Shown here one piece after another: positions 1 through 7,638 of a stretch of DNA of 28,161 bases. The first letter of the stretch is position 1, and the number at the start of each line of letters is the position of its first letter. The DNA lies in the NCBI GenBank assembly GCA_965603115.1, contig CBFDBT010000010.1, positions 1 through 28,161 of the forward strand, written 5' to 3'. The translations under genes and the position numbers were made by a program. The notes under the pieces are model-generated. The model worked only from the letters and a program-made list of their open reading frames with translations. It did no database searches and was not told where the DNA came from. The stretch comes from CBFDBT01 sp965603115. GTDB lineage: Bacteria; Pseudomonadota; Alphaproteobacteria; Sphingomonadales; Kordiimonadaceae.

Positions 1-126
1 CGATCGCATATATCCCTCAATGGCATAGCCCTGATTTAAGCATGAAGAATATATGCTAAATCTCATCATTCGTATGATGGTAATTGAGGCCTAGTAAAAT
101 AAAGGAATAAAGATAGTCGATTTTAT

Positions 127-168
127 TTGAATATTATTCAAAAACGTCTATATCTATGTAATTATAAT
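127..168 (+). promoter_or_regulatory. Probable promoter with palindromic operator of the FrhB/2-oxoacid oxidoreductase operon
   Basis: A perfect 15-bp palindrome, TTGAA-TATTA-TTCAA, lies at 127-141. A consensus -10 hexamer TATAAT is at 163-168, with no good -35 hexamer 17 bp before it. The palindrome centre is about 41 bp upstream of the start expected from that -10, which would suit an activator site. Alternatively TTGAAT (127-132) is itself a -35 for TATATC (149-154), which would make the palindrome a repressor site. The same palindrome layout recurs upstream of FO synthase at 6616-6630. Inferred from sequence only. Confidence 0.45.
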
Positions 169-178
169 ATAGTGGGGC

Positions 179-197
179 TGCTGCATAATCTGCAGCA
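179..197 (+). other. Leader hairpin just upstream of the first ribosome binding site
   Basis: TGCTGC (179-184) and GCAGCA (192-197) form a perfect 6-bp stem around a 7-nt loop. The hairpin sits in the expected 5' untranslated region, a few bases before the GGAG at 202-205 that serves the GTG start at 215. It may affect translation or mRNA stability. It has no U-tract, so it does not look like a terminator. Confidence 0.3.
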
Positions 198-214
198 TAG
201 TGGAGTATGGATAG

Positions 215-1495
215 GTGACGATAGACAAACTGGATGAACGGTCAAAGCAAGTTATAGAACGCTACCGTGGCCTTCTAGAAGATGATTCAGATACACACGA
301 GTGGGCCTTTTCATGGCGTACGGAATTAAACCGAGGCGGATTTCCTGCGGTTGACCTTTTGATGGAAGAAGTGGTCAAGCCGGGTAAATGTGTCGGCTGT
401 GCATCCTGTGTCACCATTTGTCCTGTGGATGTTTTTGATTATGAAAATGAAAACCCAGTAAATGCCCGCCCTGATGCTTGTGTTCAGTGTGTTCTTTGCG
501 CTGAAGTATGCCCCGTACTTCGCCCTGCTGACAAAGACCTGCCAGAATTATTAGACTACCGCGAACCCTGCACAGATGAAGGTTACGGCCCCTATTCTTA
601 CGGTGTCTATAGCCGCTCAACTGATCCCGATATCCTCGCAAAATGTCAAGACGGCGGTATGGTTTCCTCTATTATTTTAAATGAGATGGAAGCAGGACGA
701 TTAAATGGTGCAATTTTGGGCGACGTGCTGGAAGACAACCGCCAGATCGGTTGCCATAAGCTAGCCCAAACACGCGAAGATGTGCTAGATTGTGCAGCAT
801 CACGCTATACCTATTCCCCGAATACCCTAGCCTTTCAAGAGGCCATCCAACAAAAGGTTAGCCCTGTTGCTGTTGTTGGCGTGCCGTGTCAGGTCGACGG
901 TGTCCGCCTGCAACAAAACTCAAGTATCCGCCAAGAAATGAGCACATGGTACAGAGAGAATATTTCTTTGGTGTTTGGCCTGTTTTGCTCTGAAAGCTTC
1001 ACCCATGAAAGCTTGACTAAGCTCGGTGAAATCCTCGATATTGATCCGAAAACCATTGAAAACATCAACATTAAGGGCAAGGTTGTTGTCCGTGTTGATG
1101 GCGGTGAAATACACGAAGTTTCGCTGAAAAAATATGGCGAATTTGCACGGCCAGCCTGTCTATATTGTCTAGATTACGGCGCTGAAGGTGCTGATATTGG
1201 TGCAGGTGGCATTGGTTTGGATGGCTGGACCTACACACTCATTCGCACCAAACGCGGGCATGAGGCCTTTCAGGCAGCTGTGGATGCAGGCAAAATTGAA
1301 ACCCGACCACTATCAGACGAGCCACGCGGCGAGTTCTTAATGAAGCTGTTGTCGAAGAATAAGAAGAAAAACCGCCCTCTTCCTGCGCAAATGCCAACCC
1401 ATACGGAACGGGAAGCCAAAGGCAGCCTGAACCCTAAAACATATTACACCACTGGCCCGGGGGCTCCGGCACCCTCACCTGAGGAAAAAGAGTAA
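215..1495 (+). CDS. FrhB-type coenzyme F420 hydrogenase/dehydrogenase beta-subunit family protein with two 4Fe-4S clusters
   Basis: This 426-residue protein has two ferredoxin motifs of the CxxCxxCxxxCP type: C59, C62, C65, C69 and C89, C92, C95, C99. They are followed by the FrhB/FdhB family N-terminal region, with the CQDGG signature at about C144, and the C-terminal region, with a GVPCQ motif, an FGLFC motif and a CLYCLDYGAEGADIGAGG block. Family members carry FAD and pass electrons between iron-sulfur clusters and F420. The start is GTG: an in-frame TAG lies directly before it, and GGAG lies 9 nt upstream. The stop overlaps the next start as TAATG, so translation is probably coupled to the 2-oxoacid oxidoreductase subunits. 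I infer that it is their electron-transfer subunit. Some family members use ferredoxin or other acceptors, so F420 as the partner is likely but not proven. Confidence 0.85.
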   Translation: MTIDKLDERSKQVIERYRGLLEDDSDTHEWAFSWRTELNRGGFPAVDLLMEEVVKPGKCVGCASCVTICPVDVFDYENENPVNARPDACVQCVLCAEVCPVLRPADKDLPELLDYREPCTDEGYGPYSYGVYSRSTDPDILAKCQDGGMVSSIILNEMEAGRLNGAILGDVLEDNRQIGCHKLAQTREDVLDCAASRYTYSPNTLAFQEAIQQKVSPVAVVGVPCQVDGVRLQQNSSIRQEMSTWYRENISLVFGLFCSESFTHESLTKLGEILDIDPKTIENINIKGKVVVRVDGGEIHEVSLKKYGEFARPACLYCLDYGAEGADIGAGGIGLDGWTYTLIRTKRGHEAFQAAVDAGKIETRPLSDEPRGEFLMKLLSKNKKKNRPLPAQMPTHTEREAKGSLNPKTYYTTGPGAPAPSPEEKE

Positions 1496-3312
1496 TGAAT
1501 AAACAGTCAACAGATATAAAGTCAGTGGCCAAAGCTGGAAATGGACCCCGCGTCCTCGATGATATTACCCTCATGACAGCGGGTCAGGGCGGCGATGGTT
1601 CCGTTACCGTAATTACCCTTGTGTCTTGGGCCCTTGCTCAGCGTGGCATGCATCTTTTTGGTGCCAATGAAATTGCCTCTCGTATTAAGGGCGGTCATGC
1701 AGCGGCAGCCCTTCGCAGTTCACGTGTGCACCGCGGGTGCCTTGGGGATAAAGTAGATATTCTTGTCGCCTTTGATAGTGAAGCTGTTGAGAAAATTGGC
1801 CCACTAATGGCGGAGGATAGCGTTGTTATTTATGATACATCTCGCAGACCGATTCCATCAGACTGCCTGCCTGAAACCGCGCGCCTCATAGAAGTACCCT
1901 TCAGTCGGTTTTCTGTGCGTGAGCTTAGACGAGACCTGTTTAAAAATTGTCTCGGCTTTGGTGTTTTAGCGCGTGTACTTGGTCTCAGCGATGAAGAAGC
2001 CCACGCCAGTATTCAACATAGATTTAAGCGACTATCTGATGAAAATCGCAAGCCTAATATCCACGCGCTTGAATTAGGCTTTGAATTTGCATCTGGTCAC
2101 GGAATTTTGACAAAACAAGAGACCGCCAACCATGGCTTGTATGAGCTGCCCCAGCTGGAGCGGGAAGACCGCATTATGATCACTGGCAACGAAGCTACTG
2201 CCTTTGGTTTTTTAGCCGCTGGTGGACGCTTTTTTGCTGGATACCCCATCACACCAGCCACGGATATTATGGACTGGCTGAAAAAGAAATTTCCCGCTGT
2301 TGGTGGTATTACCATCCAAGGGGAAGATGAACTGGCCGCTATTAACATAGCCATAGGCGCATCGCTGACCGGTGCTAAAGCCATGACGGCTTCGTCCGGC
2401 CCCGGCATCGCTTTGATGCAGGAAGCCGTGGGCCACTGTGGCTCGGCTGAAATTCCTTTGGTGATTGTTGACTGCCAGCGCTCAGGCCCTTCAACGGGTA
2501 TGCCGACTAAGTTAGCGCAGAATGATCTTGGTATGTTGACGCAAGGGGGCAATGGTGATTTTCCGAGCGTTGTGATAACGCCCGGAACCTCACAGGAATG
2601 CTTTGACTTCGGCGTGCTGGCAACCAATTTAGCGCAAGCGGCACAGTGCCCCATATATATTGCACTCGATGGAATGTGCCAATTTACCTACACGACTAAA
2701 GCTTTCGATCTCAGCAATGTTGAAATTGATAATGGCAAACGCCTCACTGACAAAGAACTCGCAAAAATTACTGAGTACAAGCGCTATGCGATAACCGACG
2801 ATGGCGTCTCTCCGATGGCTGTACCCGGACAAGTGGGCGGTATGGGCTTGGTAACGGGTAATGAACGCAATGAATGGGGGCTGGTTTCCACTGAGCCTGC
2901 CAACCGTGTGGCAATGGTGGACAAGCGCGCTCGTAAAATCGAAAGCATTAAACCCCAGCTACCCGAAGGCGTGACTTGGGGAGATCAAAAGGCCGAAGTC
3001 GGCGTGATCTGTATGGGCATGATTGGTGATGTTGTGACAGAAGCCGCTGAACATCTCGCTGATAAGGGCATTGCCCTTCGCTGTCATCGCCCTCGCACCC
3101 TTTGGCCAATACTTGATGACACGGTTGATTTTGTTCGCGATTGTAAACGCGTTTATGTCGTTGAATGCAATGAAAGCGGCCAACTCGCCCGCCTAATCAA
3201 AGGGGCTGGCGCACCAGCAGACGCAATGCAAAGTATATTGCAGTATGATGGCCTGCCGATGCGGCCTGGATACTTGGTCGATGCGATCATGGAAAAGGAA
3301 AAAGAGCAATGA
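1495..3312 (+). CDS. 2-oxoacid:acceptor oxidoreductase, fused gamma and alpha subunits (KorA-like)
   Basis: This 605-residue protein carries the gamma domain first (about residues 20-200, with a TAGQGGDGS motif near 28-36 and an IASRIKGGHAA stretch). The pyruvate/2-oxoglutarate ferredoxin oxidoreductase alpha domain follows from about residue 225 (AGYPITPATDI near 248-258, GEDELAAINIAIGAS, and a SSGPGIALM segment). The gamma-alpha fusion in one chain of about 600-650 residues resembles the two-subunit 2-oxoglutarate oxidoreductases of haloarchaea and mycobacteria. Such enzymes decarboxylate a 2-oxoacid to an acyl-CoA and reduce a low-potential acceptor. No ferredoxin domain is present in this chain. 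The upstream FrhB-type protein could supply the clusters. The gene overlaps both neighbours (TAATG upstream, ATGA downstream). Substrate is not determined by sequence: 2-oxoglutarate is the best guess, and branched-chain or aromatic 2-oxoacids are possible. Confidence 0.87.
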   Translation: MNKQSTDIKSVAKAGNGPRVLDDITLMTAGQGGDGSVTVITLVSWALAQRGMHLFGANEIASRIKGGHAAAALRSSRVHRGCLGDKVDILVAFDSEAVEKIGPLMAEDSVVIYDTSRRPIPSDCLPETARLIEVPFSRFSVRELRRDLFKNCLGFGVLARVLGLSDEEAHASIQHRFKRLSDENRKPNIHALELGFEFASGHGILTKQETANHGLYELPQLEREDRIMITGNEATAFGFLAAGGRFFAGYPITPATDIMDWLKKKFPAVGGITIQGEDELAAINIAIGASLTGAKAMTASSGPGIALMQEAVGHCGSAEIPLVIVDCQRSGPSTGMPTKLAQNDLGMLTQGGNGDFPSVVITPGTSQECFDFGVLATNLAQAAQCPIYIALDGMCQFTYTTKAFDLSNVEIDNGKRLTDKELAKITEYKRYAITDDGVSPMAVPGQVGGMGLVTGNERNEWGLVSTEPANRVAMVDKRARKIESIKPQLPEGVTWGDQKAEVGVICMGMIGDVVTEAAEHLADKGIALRCHRPRTLWPILDDTVDFVRDCKRVYVVECNESGQLARLIKGAGAPADAMQSILQYDGLPMRPGYLVDAIMEKEKEQ

Positions 3313-4172
3313 CAACAACCTATAAACCCGGTCAGCCTATCTGGTGCGCAGGATGTGGACATTATGGTGTTCAAGGCGCCCTGAAACATGCGCTGAAAGC
3401 TCTAGACATTCCTGCCCATGATACCATGCTGCTAGCAGGCATTGGTTGCTCTGGCACCATGCAAAATAATCTGGGCACTTATGGCTATCACACTATGCAT
3501 GGACGCGTGTTGCCAACCGCTATTGGCACTGCGCTTGCCAACCCCGACCTTACCGTTATTGCCTCTGGCGGCGACGGTGATGGTTACGCTATCGGGGCCG
3601 GACATTTTGTTCATGCTTTAAAACGTAACGCCTCGCTTGTGTATATCGTGATGAACAATGGCACATACGGCTTGACCAAAGGACAGGATTCTCCAACCAA
3701 AAATCATCCAAGCGCCGCCCCTGCTGAAGAAGGGCTTGACGCTATGACACTTGGGCTATCCCTTACTGGCTCCTCTTTCTTAGCGCGTGGATATTCTGGT
3801 GCCCCTGAGCAATTAAATTCTCTTATGGAGCAAGCTTTAGAGCATGCGCGTGCTGGCAAGGGTATGGCCTTTCTTGAAGTGCTATCCCCCTGTGTTACCT
3901 ATAATGACACCTACCCTTTGTGGGATGCTATGGTCAGGGATGTAAATGCTGACCCTACTTATAATAGTAACGACAAGGGCGCCGCTTTTGCTACATGCCT
4001 AAACATGAAGCAGCTAGACCAAATTCCTACGGGGATTATTTATCAAGGTGACCATCCTACACTGGAAAGCGCCATGGTATCGCCTGACTTCGAGAAAGTA
4101 TCAAACATCGCCAATGACAATTCAGCATGTCAGGACACGCTCGACACAATTTTGGATGACTGTCGCATTTAA
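3309..4172 (+). CDS. 2-oxoacid:acceptor oxidoreductase beta subunit, thiamine-diphosphate binding (KorB-like)
   Basis: This 287-residue subunit has the N-terminal CAGCGHYG motif (C13, C16), which in the family contributes to a 4Fe-4S cluster. The thiamine-diphosphate/Mg motif follows, with GDGDGYAIG near residues 88-96 and the paired Asn in MNNGTYGLTKGQ near 115-126. A conserved SPCVTYND stretch lies near the C-terminus. Length fits KorB/OorB. It overlaps the alpha-subunit stop by 4 bp (ATGA), giving a strictly coupled three-gene operon. Together with the gamma-alpha chain it should form the decarboxylating core in the cytoplasm. It ends 9 bp from the end of the convergent FO synthase gene. 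Confidence 0.87.
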   Translation: MTTTYKPGQPIWCAGCGHYGVQGALKHALKALDIPAHDTMLLAGIGCSGTMQNNLGTYGYHTMHGRVLPTAIGTALANPDLTVIASGGDGDGYAIGAGHFVHALKRNASLVYIVMNNGTYGLTKGQDSPTKNHPSAAPAEEGLDAMTLGLSLTGSSFLARGYSGAPEQLNSLMEQALEHARAGKGMAFLEVLSPCVTYNDTYPLWDAMVRDVNADPTYNSNDKGAAFATCLNMKQLDQIPTGIIYQGDHPTLESAMVSPDFEKVSNIANDNSACQDTLDTILDDCRI

Positions 4173-4190
4173 AAAAGTAGTTTAATCTAC
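4171..4190 (-). terminator. Weak intrinsic terminator of the FO synthase gene
   Basis: Read on the minus strand, GTAG-ATTAAA-CTAC is followed directly by six T residues, in the 9-bp gap between two convergent genes. The stem is only 4 bp and overlaps the FO synthase stop codon, so the call is weak. Confidence 0.3.
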
Positions 4191-6596
4191 AACGATATTG
4201 GAGCGCTTGCCCGCAGCAGGCTCTATCATCGGCTCCAGAGGCGGCTGGTTTGTCAAAAGCGTGCTGGGTGCTTCGCCGTAAAGTGTTGTTCTCTGACGGG
4301 CTTGGCGACCAACAGATCGCGCCATTTCAATAAGGTCCTGACGGCTTCTTTCCTGACCATACTCACTGCCTGCTGCGCGTGAAATAGACTCGTTCATCAG
4401 CGTTCCACCAAGATCATTCACACCAGAGCGTAGCGCCATATCCACGGCTTCTGGCCCCATTTTTGTCCAAGACGCCTGTATATTGGTAATATGTGGATAG
4501 AGCACCAACCGGGCAACTGAATGCATTAATATAGTTTCCCGCAGTGTTGGGCCTTGCCGTGCCTTACCTTGTTTAAATAAAGGTGCTTCATGCGCCACAA
4601 AAGAAAGCGGGACGAATTCCGTAAAGCCGCCAGTTTTCATTTGCAGAGATTTTATTTTCAACAAATGACTGGCCCAGTCTTTATAGCCCTCAAGATGACC
4701 AAACATGATGGTTGCTGTGGTACGCAAACCTACATCATGGGCTGTTTCTATAACTTTTAACCACTCATCTACAGTAAGCTTATCAGCGCAAATCGCTTGT
4801 CGCACTTCATCAACCAAAATCTCTGCAGCCGTTCCCGGCAAAGAGCCTAAGCCAGCATCCTTTAATTCTAAAAGAAAGTCGCGGACGGATATATTCAATG
4901 ATTGCGCACCGGTAAAAATTTCCAGTGGTGAAAAGGCATGCACGTGCATGTCCGGGTCTGCTTTTTTGATCGCTTTCAAAATAGCCAGATACGTTTTCCC
5001 CGTATAATCAGGGTGAATACCGCCTTGCAAACAAACTTCGCTAGCGCCGCGTGCGCGGGCTTCCGTGGTGCGCCGAACAATCTCTTCTAGAGTTAAGTCA
5101 TAGGGCTTTCCACGCAAAGAGTTCGTCCCGCGGCCTTTTGAAAAAGCACAAAACTGGCAACTATGGGTGCATACATTTGTATAATTGATATTACGGTTAA
5201 TCACATAACTTACAGTCTCGCCTGAAGCCTTAACCCGAAGCTGGTCAGCCGCTGCCATAACAGCTGCAGCATCACCATCACGCGCCTGAAACAAGAGAAT
5301 GATATCTTCTTCGCTCAGGTTTTTTTCTTCAAGCGCCCGACCCAAAATACGCTGTATTGCTGGATCCACATCTACCGCTGGATGGCGCAAATGTTCTAGC
5401 TCGGCTCCACCAGAATTTGGTTGCCCCGAAACCCAAGAACTTTCTCTGGCATAACCCTCACCGTCAACCAACTTGCGAACATGGGGCTGTAATTGTGGGT
5501 CTGTCCAACGCTCCATCTCCTGAACATAGGCAGGATATAAGGCGAGACGCGGTATAAGAATTTTGCCCCATTTGGCTGTTCCACGGCGTAGATTTTCAAT
5601 CTCCGGCCAAGGCGCTTCTGGATTTACAAAATCAGGGGTAAGCGGAGATACTCCACCCCAGTCATTAATCCCTGCGGATACCAGCTCGGGATAGACATCG
5701 GATGATAAATTTGGCGGGGCCTGAATAGTCATCTCAGGGCCAAAAATATAGCGTGCCTTTGCGATAGTCCACAAAAGGTCTTCCATTTCAGGCGCCTTAT
5801 GGTCTGCCATACGGGTACCCTGTTTGGGCTGGAAGGCTTGAATGATAACTTCCTGAATATGGCCGTGACGCTGGTGACACTCCAGAATAGCCTTAAGCGC
5901 ATCAATACGATCTTCTCGTGTTTCCCCAATCCCAATGAGAATACCAGTGGTATAGGGAATATGCCTCTCCCCAGCCATTTCCAGTACATTCAATCGCGTT
6001 TCTGGCAACTTATCTGGCGAACCATAGTGCGGGCCACCCTTTTCACAGAGGTGAGAAGAGATCGATTCCAACATCAATCCTTGAGAAACAGAGACTTTAC
6101 GCAGCCTGTCCAACTCCTCGCCAGTCACAACACCCGGATTAACATGGGGCAGAAGGCCAGTTTCTTTAAGCACAAGACGACACATAGCTTCGAGATAATC
6201 TATAGTCGTGTCGTAGCCCATGTCTTTGAGCGCATTGCGCGCAGCTCTATACCTGAGCTCTGGTTTATCACCCAGCGTGAACAAAACTTCTGTACAGCCT
6301 TTTTTGGCACCCTCTCGAACAACATCCAGAACTTGATCTGGTGTCATATAGACCTGTTCCCCTTTTTTAGGTGTTTCGGCAAAGGTGCAATAATGACAAA
6401 CATCTCGGCACAAATGCGTTAAAGGAATGAAAATCTTTGGCGAATAGGTCATGATGCGACCATGGCCCTGGTCCCGAAGGGCAGCGGCGGCGCTTAGGTA
6501 GGATTTAAAATCATTCGAATCTTCAAATAATGCTTCAAGCGAAACATCAGTATCAGGACCCACTAGATAAACATTGCTAGATGATATTAAATTCAT
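4182..6596 (-). CDS. fbiC: Bifunctional FO synthase, CofG-CofH fusion (FbiC-type)
   Basis: This 804-residue protein contains two radical-SAM modules. The N-terminal CofG half has the CxxxCxxC cluster motif at C63, C67, C70. The C-terminal CofH half has C476, C480, C483 within CTHSCQFCAFSKGRG. The order CofG then CofH matches the fused FbiC proteins of actinobacteria (about 850 residues). Together the halves convert tyrosine and 5-amino-6-ribitylaminouracil into FO, the deazaflavin core of F420 and of some photolyases. The ATG at 6596 has a GGAG about 7 nt upstream. FO synthase is uncommon in proteobacteria, so its presence marks the strain as an F420 or FO user. Other F420 genes (cofC, cofD, cofE) are not in the window. 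The gene converges on the FrhB operon and shares an operator-like palindrome with it. Confidence 0.95.
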   Translation of the reverse strand: MNLISSSNVYLVGPDTDVSLEALFEDSNDFKSYLSAAAALRDQGHGRIMTYSPKIFIPLTHLCRDVCHYCTFAETPKKGEQVYMTPDQVLDVVREGAKKGCTEVLFTLGDKPELRYRAARNALKDMGYDTTIDYLEAMCRLVLKETGLLPHVNPGVVTGEELDRLRKVSVSQGLMLESISSHLCEKGGPHYGSPDKLPETRLNVLEMAGERHIPYTTGILIGIGETREDRIDALKAILECHQRHGHIQEVIIQAFQPKQGTRMADHKAPEMEDLLWTIAKARYIFGPEMTIQAPPNLSSDVYPELVSAGINDWGGVSPLTPDFVNPEAPWPEIENLRRGTAKWGKILIPRLALYPAYVQEMERWTDPQLQPHVRKLVDGEGYARESSWVSGQPNSGGAELEHLRHPAVDVDPAIQRILGRALEEKNLSEEDIILLFQARDGDAAAVMAAADQLRVKASGETVSYVINRNINYTNVCTHSCQFCAFSKGRGTNSLRGKPYDLTLEEIVRRTTEARARGASEVCLQGGIHPDYTGKTYLAILKAIKKADPDMHVHAFSPLEIFTGAQSLNISVRDFLLELKDAGLGSLPGTAAEILVDEVRQAICADKLTVDEWLKVIETAHDVGLRTTATIMFGHLEGYKDWASHLLKIKSLQMKTGGFTEFVPLSFVAHEAPLFKQGKARQGPTLRETILMHSVARLVLYPHITNIQASWTKMGPEAVDMALRSGVNDLGGTLMNESISRAAGSEYGQERSRQDLIEMARSVGRQARQRTTLYGEAPSTLLTNQPPLEPMIEPAAGKRSNIVVD

Positions 6597-6615
6597 ATTC
6601 GCTCCGAAACTAAAC

Positions 6616-6657
6616 TTGAATGTTTTTCAAATTAGCAAATGTTTTGCAACACTACAA
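6616..6657 (-). promoter_or_regulatory. Promoter and palindromic operator of the FO synthase gene
   Basis: On the minus strand, TTGTAG (6657-6652) and TAATTT (6634-6629) are separated by exactly 17 bp and make a fair sigma-70 promoter. The perfect 15-bp palindrome TTGAA-N5-TTCAA at 6616-6630 covers the end of the -10 and the expected transcription start, the usual place for a repressor. A second small inverted repeat, GCAAA-TGT-TTTGC (6635-6647), fills the spacer. Confidence 0.4.
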
Positions 6658-6725
6658 GAAATGAAATTGAATTATTATCTATAGGGCACCACCGTAAAAC
6701 CGACCCTGCTTACAACAAGACAATT

Positions 6726-7199
6726 CTACGCTTCAGGTGAAGGAAAACGCTCCTTGCCGAAGCCTTCCTCGTAAGGCGAAAATGCCTGAATATCCACCTT
6801 AACACTCTTGAAAAACCATGTATCACCAATACGCGCGTACTTATCTTCATAGCGGGCACAGACCCACATGGCCTGACTATCCTCCCTCAATACCAGCGGC
6901 TGCCAGAGCAACCAAGCCCCAGTTGCGGTATCACCATCAACTTCAATTATGGGGTTGAGTAGGTAATGAGTGGACCATTCCATTTGATCGGGCAGACCAG
7001 CGAAAAACGCGCGGATAGCATCACGGCCCTTATAAGTGCCAAAAGAACCGCCATCCCACAAGGCATCCTCGACAAACAGAGAGGCGACACCATCAGCGTC
7101 ATAGTCATCATCACAGTAAGCCGCATAGCGATACTTCAAAGTCTTGATGGCTTCAATATCGGCAAGACGATCAATCTTTACTTCAAGATCGCTTTTCAT
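6726..7199 (-). CDS. SnoaL-like (NTF2-fold) protein 1
   Basis: About 157 residues. The N-terminal helix pattern (DIEAIKTLKYRYAAYCDD) and FVEDALWDGGSFGTYKGRDAIRAFF are typical of the SnoaL_4 branch of the NTF2-like superfamily. These are small alpha+beta barrels used as isomerases, cyclases, dehydratases or ring-hydroxylating dioxygenase small subunits. I start it at the ATG at 7199 because GGAGG lies 6 nt upstream. A TTG at 7211 would place that Shine-Dalgarno sequence inside the gene. It follows a second SnoaL-like gene by about 14 bp and an acyl-CoA dehydrogenase before that, so the three are probably one transcript. The function is unknown: sequence alone does not say whether it is catalytic. 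Confidence 0.75.
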   Translation of the reverse strand: MKSDLEVKIDRLADIEAIKTLKYRYAAYCDDDYDADGVASLFVEDALWDGGSFGTYKGRDAIRAFFAGLPDQMEWSTHYLLNPIIEVDGDTATGAWLLWQPLVLREDSQAMWVCARYEDKYARIGDTWFFKSVKVDIQAFSPYEEGFGKERFPSPEA

Positions 7200-7213
7200 A
7201 ATTTCCTCCAAAG

Positions 7214-7618
7214 TTATTCTCTGCTTTCCTGTTCAATGTCATGCAGTGTTTTGGTATCAAAATAATAGGGCCGAACTTCTTTGATTTTGCCACTGTCAAT
7301 AAGCCAGACTTCGGCAATAGGCATATTGAATTTACGACCTCCCTGCTTGCCCTGCCCCGTCATGTGGGCGAGCGAAACAACCTTATCTCCTTCGCATAGC
7401 ATTTGATCAATACGAACCGAAGTATTATCCCAGGTTTTAAAAACCCTTGAAATAAGATCGATAAATCCCTCAGGGCCTTCGCTAATCCCGCCATAGGGCA
7501 ACGATTCTGCTTCAATAACCCGTACATCTGCATGCAACAAGGCTATCATCGCCTCCTTGTCGCCCCTGACAGAGGCCGCGAGAAAATTCTTCACAATAGC
7601 CTTGTTCGCTTCACTCAT
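7214..7618 (-). CDS. SnoaL-like (NTF2-fold) protein 2
   Basis: This 134-residue protein has the ketosteroid-isomerase-like pattern of the polyketide-cyclase SnoaL branch: an N-terminal helix (NKAIVKNFLAASVRGDKEAMIALLHADVRV), a GPEGFIDLISRVF helix and C-terminal beta strands with IAEVWLIDSGKIKEVRPYYFD. Family members often act on small hydrophobic or polyketide-like substrates, but many are uncharacterised. It sits 20 bp after the acyl-CoA dehydrogenase gene and just before a second, clearly different SnoaL-type gene. Two such folds next to an acyl-CoA dehydrogenase suggest a small catabolic module, perhaps for an alicyclic or steroid-like acid. That assignment is inference. Confidence 0.75.
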   Translation of the reverse strand: MSEANKAIVKNFLAASVRGDKEAMIALLHADVRVIEAESLPYGGISEGPEGFIDLISRVFKTWDNTSVRIDQMLCEGDKVVSLAHMTGQGKQGGRKFNMPIAEVWLIDSGKIKEVRPYYFDTKTLHDIEQESRE

Positions 7619-7638
7619 TGCCTGTCTCCTAAAGCGCT

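Noticed and set aside
7..56. GCATATAT / ATATATGC inverted repeat near the window start
   Set aside because: The arms are made almost only of alternating A and T and are 34 bp apart. Chance is likely and nothing else supports a function.
2097..2654. 185-codon open frame on the minus strand
   Set aside because: It lies opposite the well-conserved 2-oxoacid oxidoreductase alpha domain and has no recognisable family pattern. It is a shadow of that gene.
5799..6422. 207-codon open frame on the plus strand
   Set aside because: Opposite strand of the FO synthase CofG half, whose radical-SAM motifs are intact. The product is Cys/Phe/Asn-rich with no family features.
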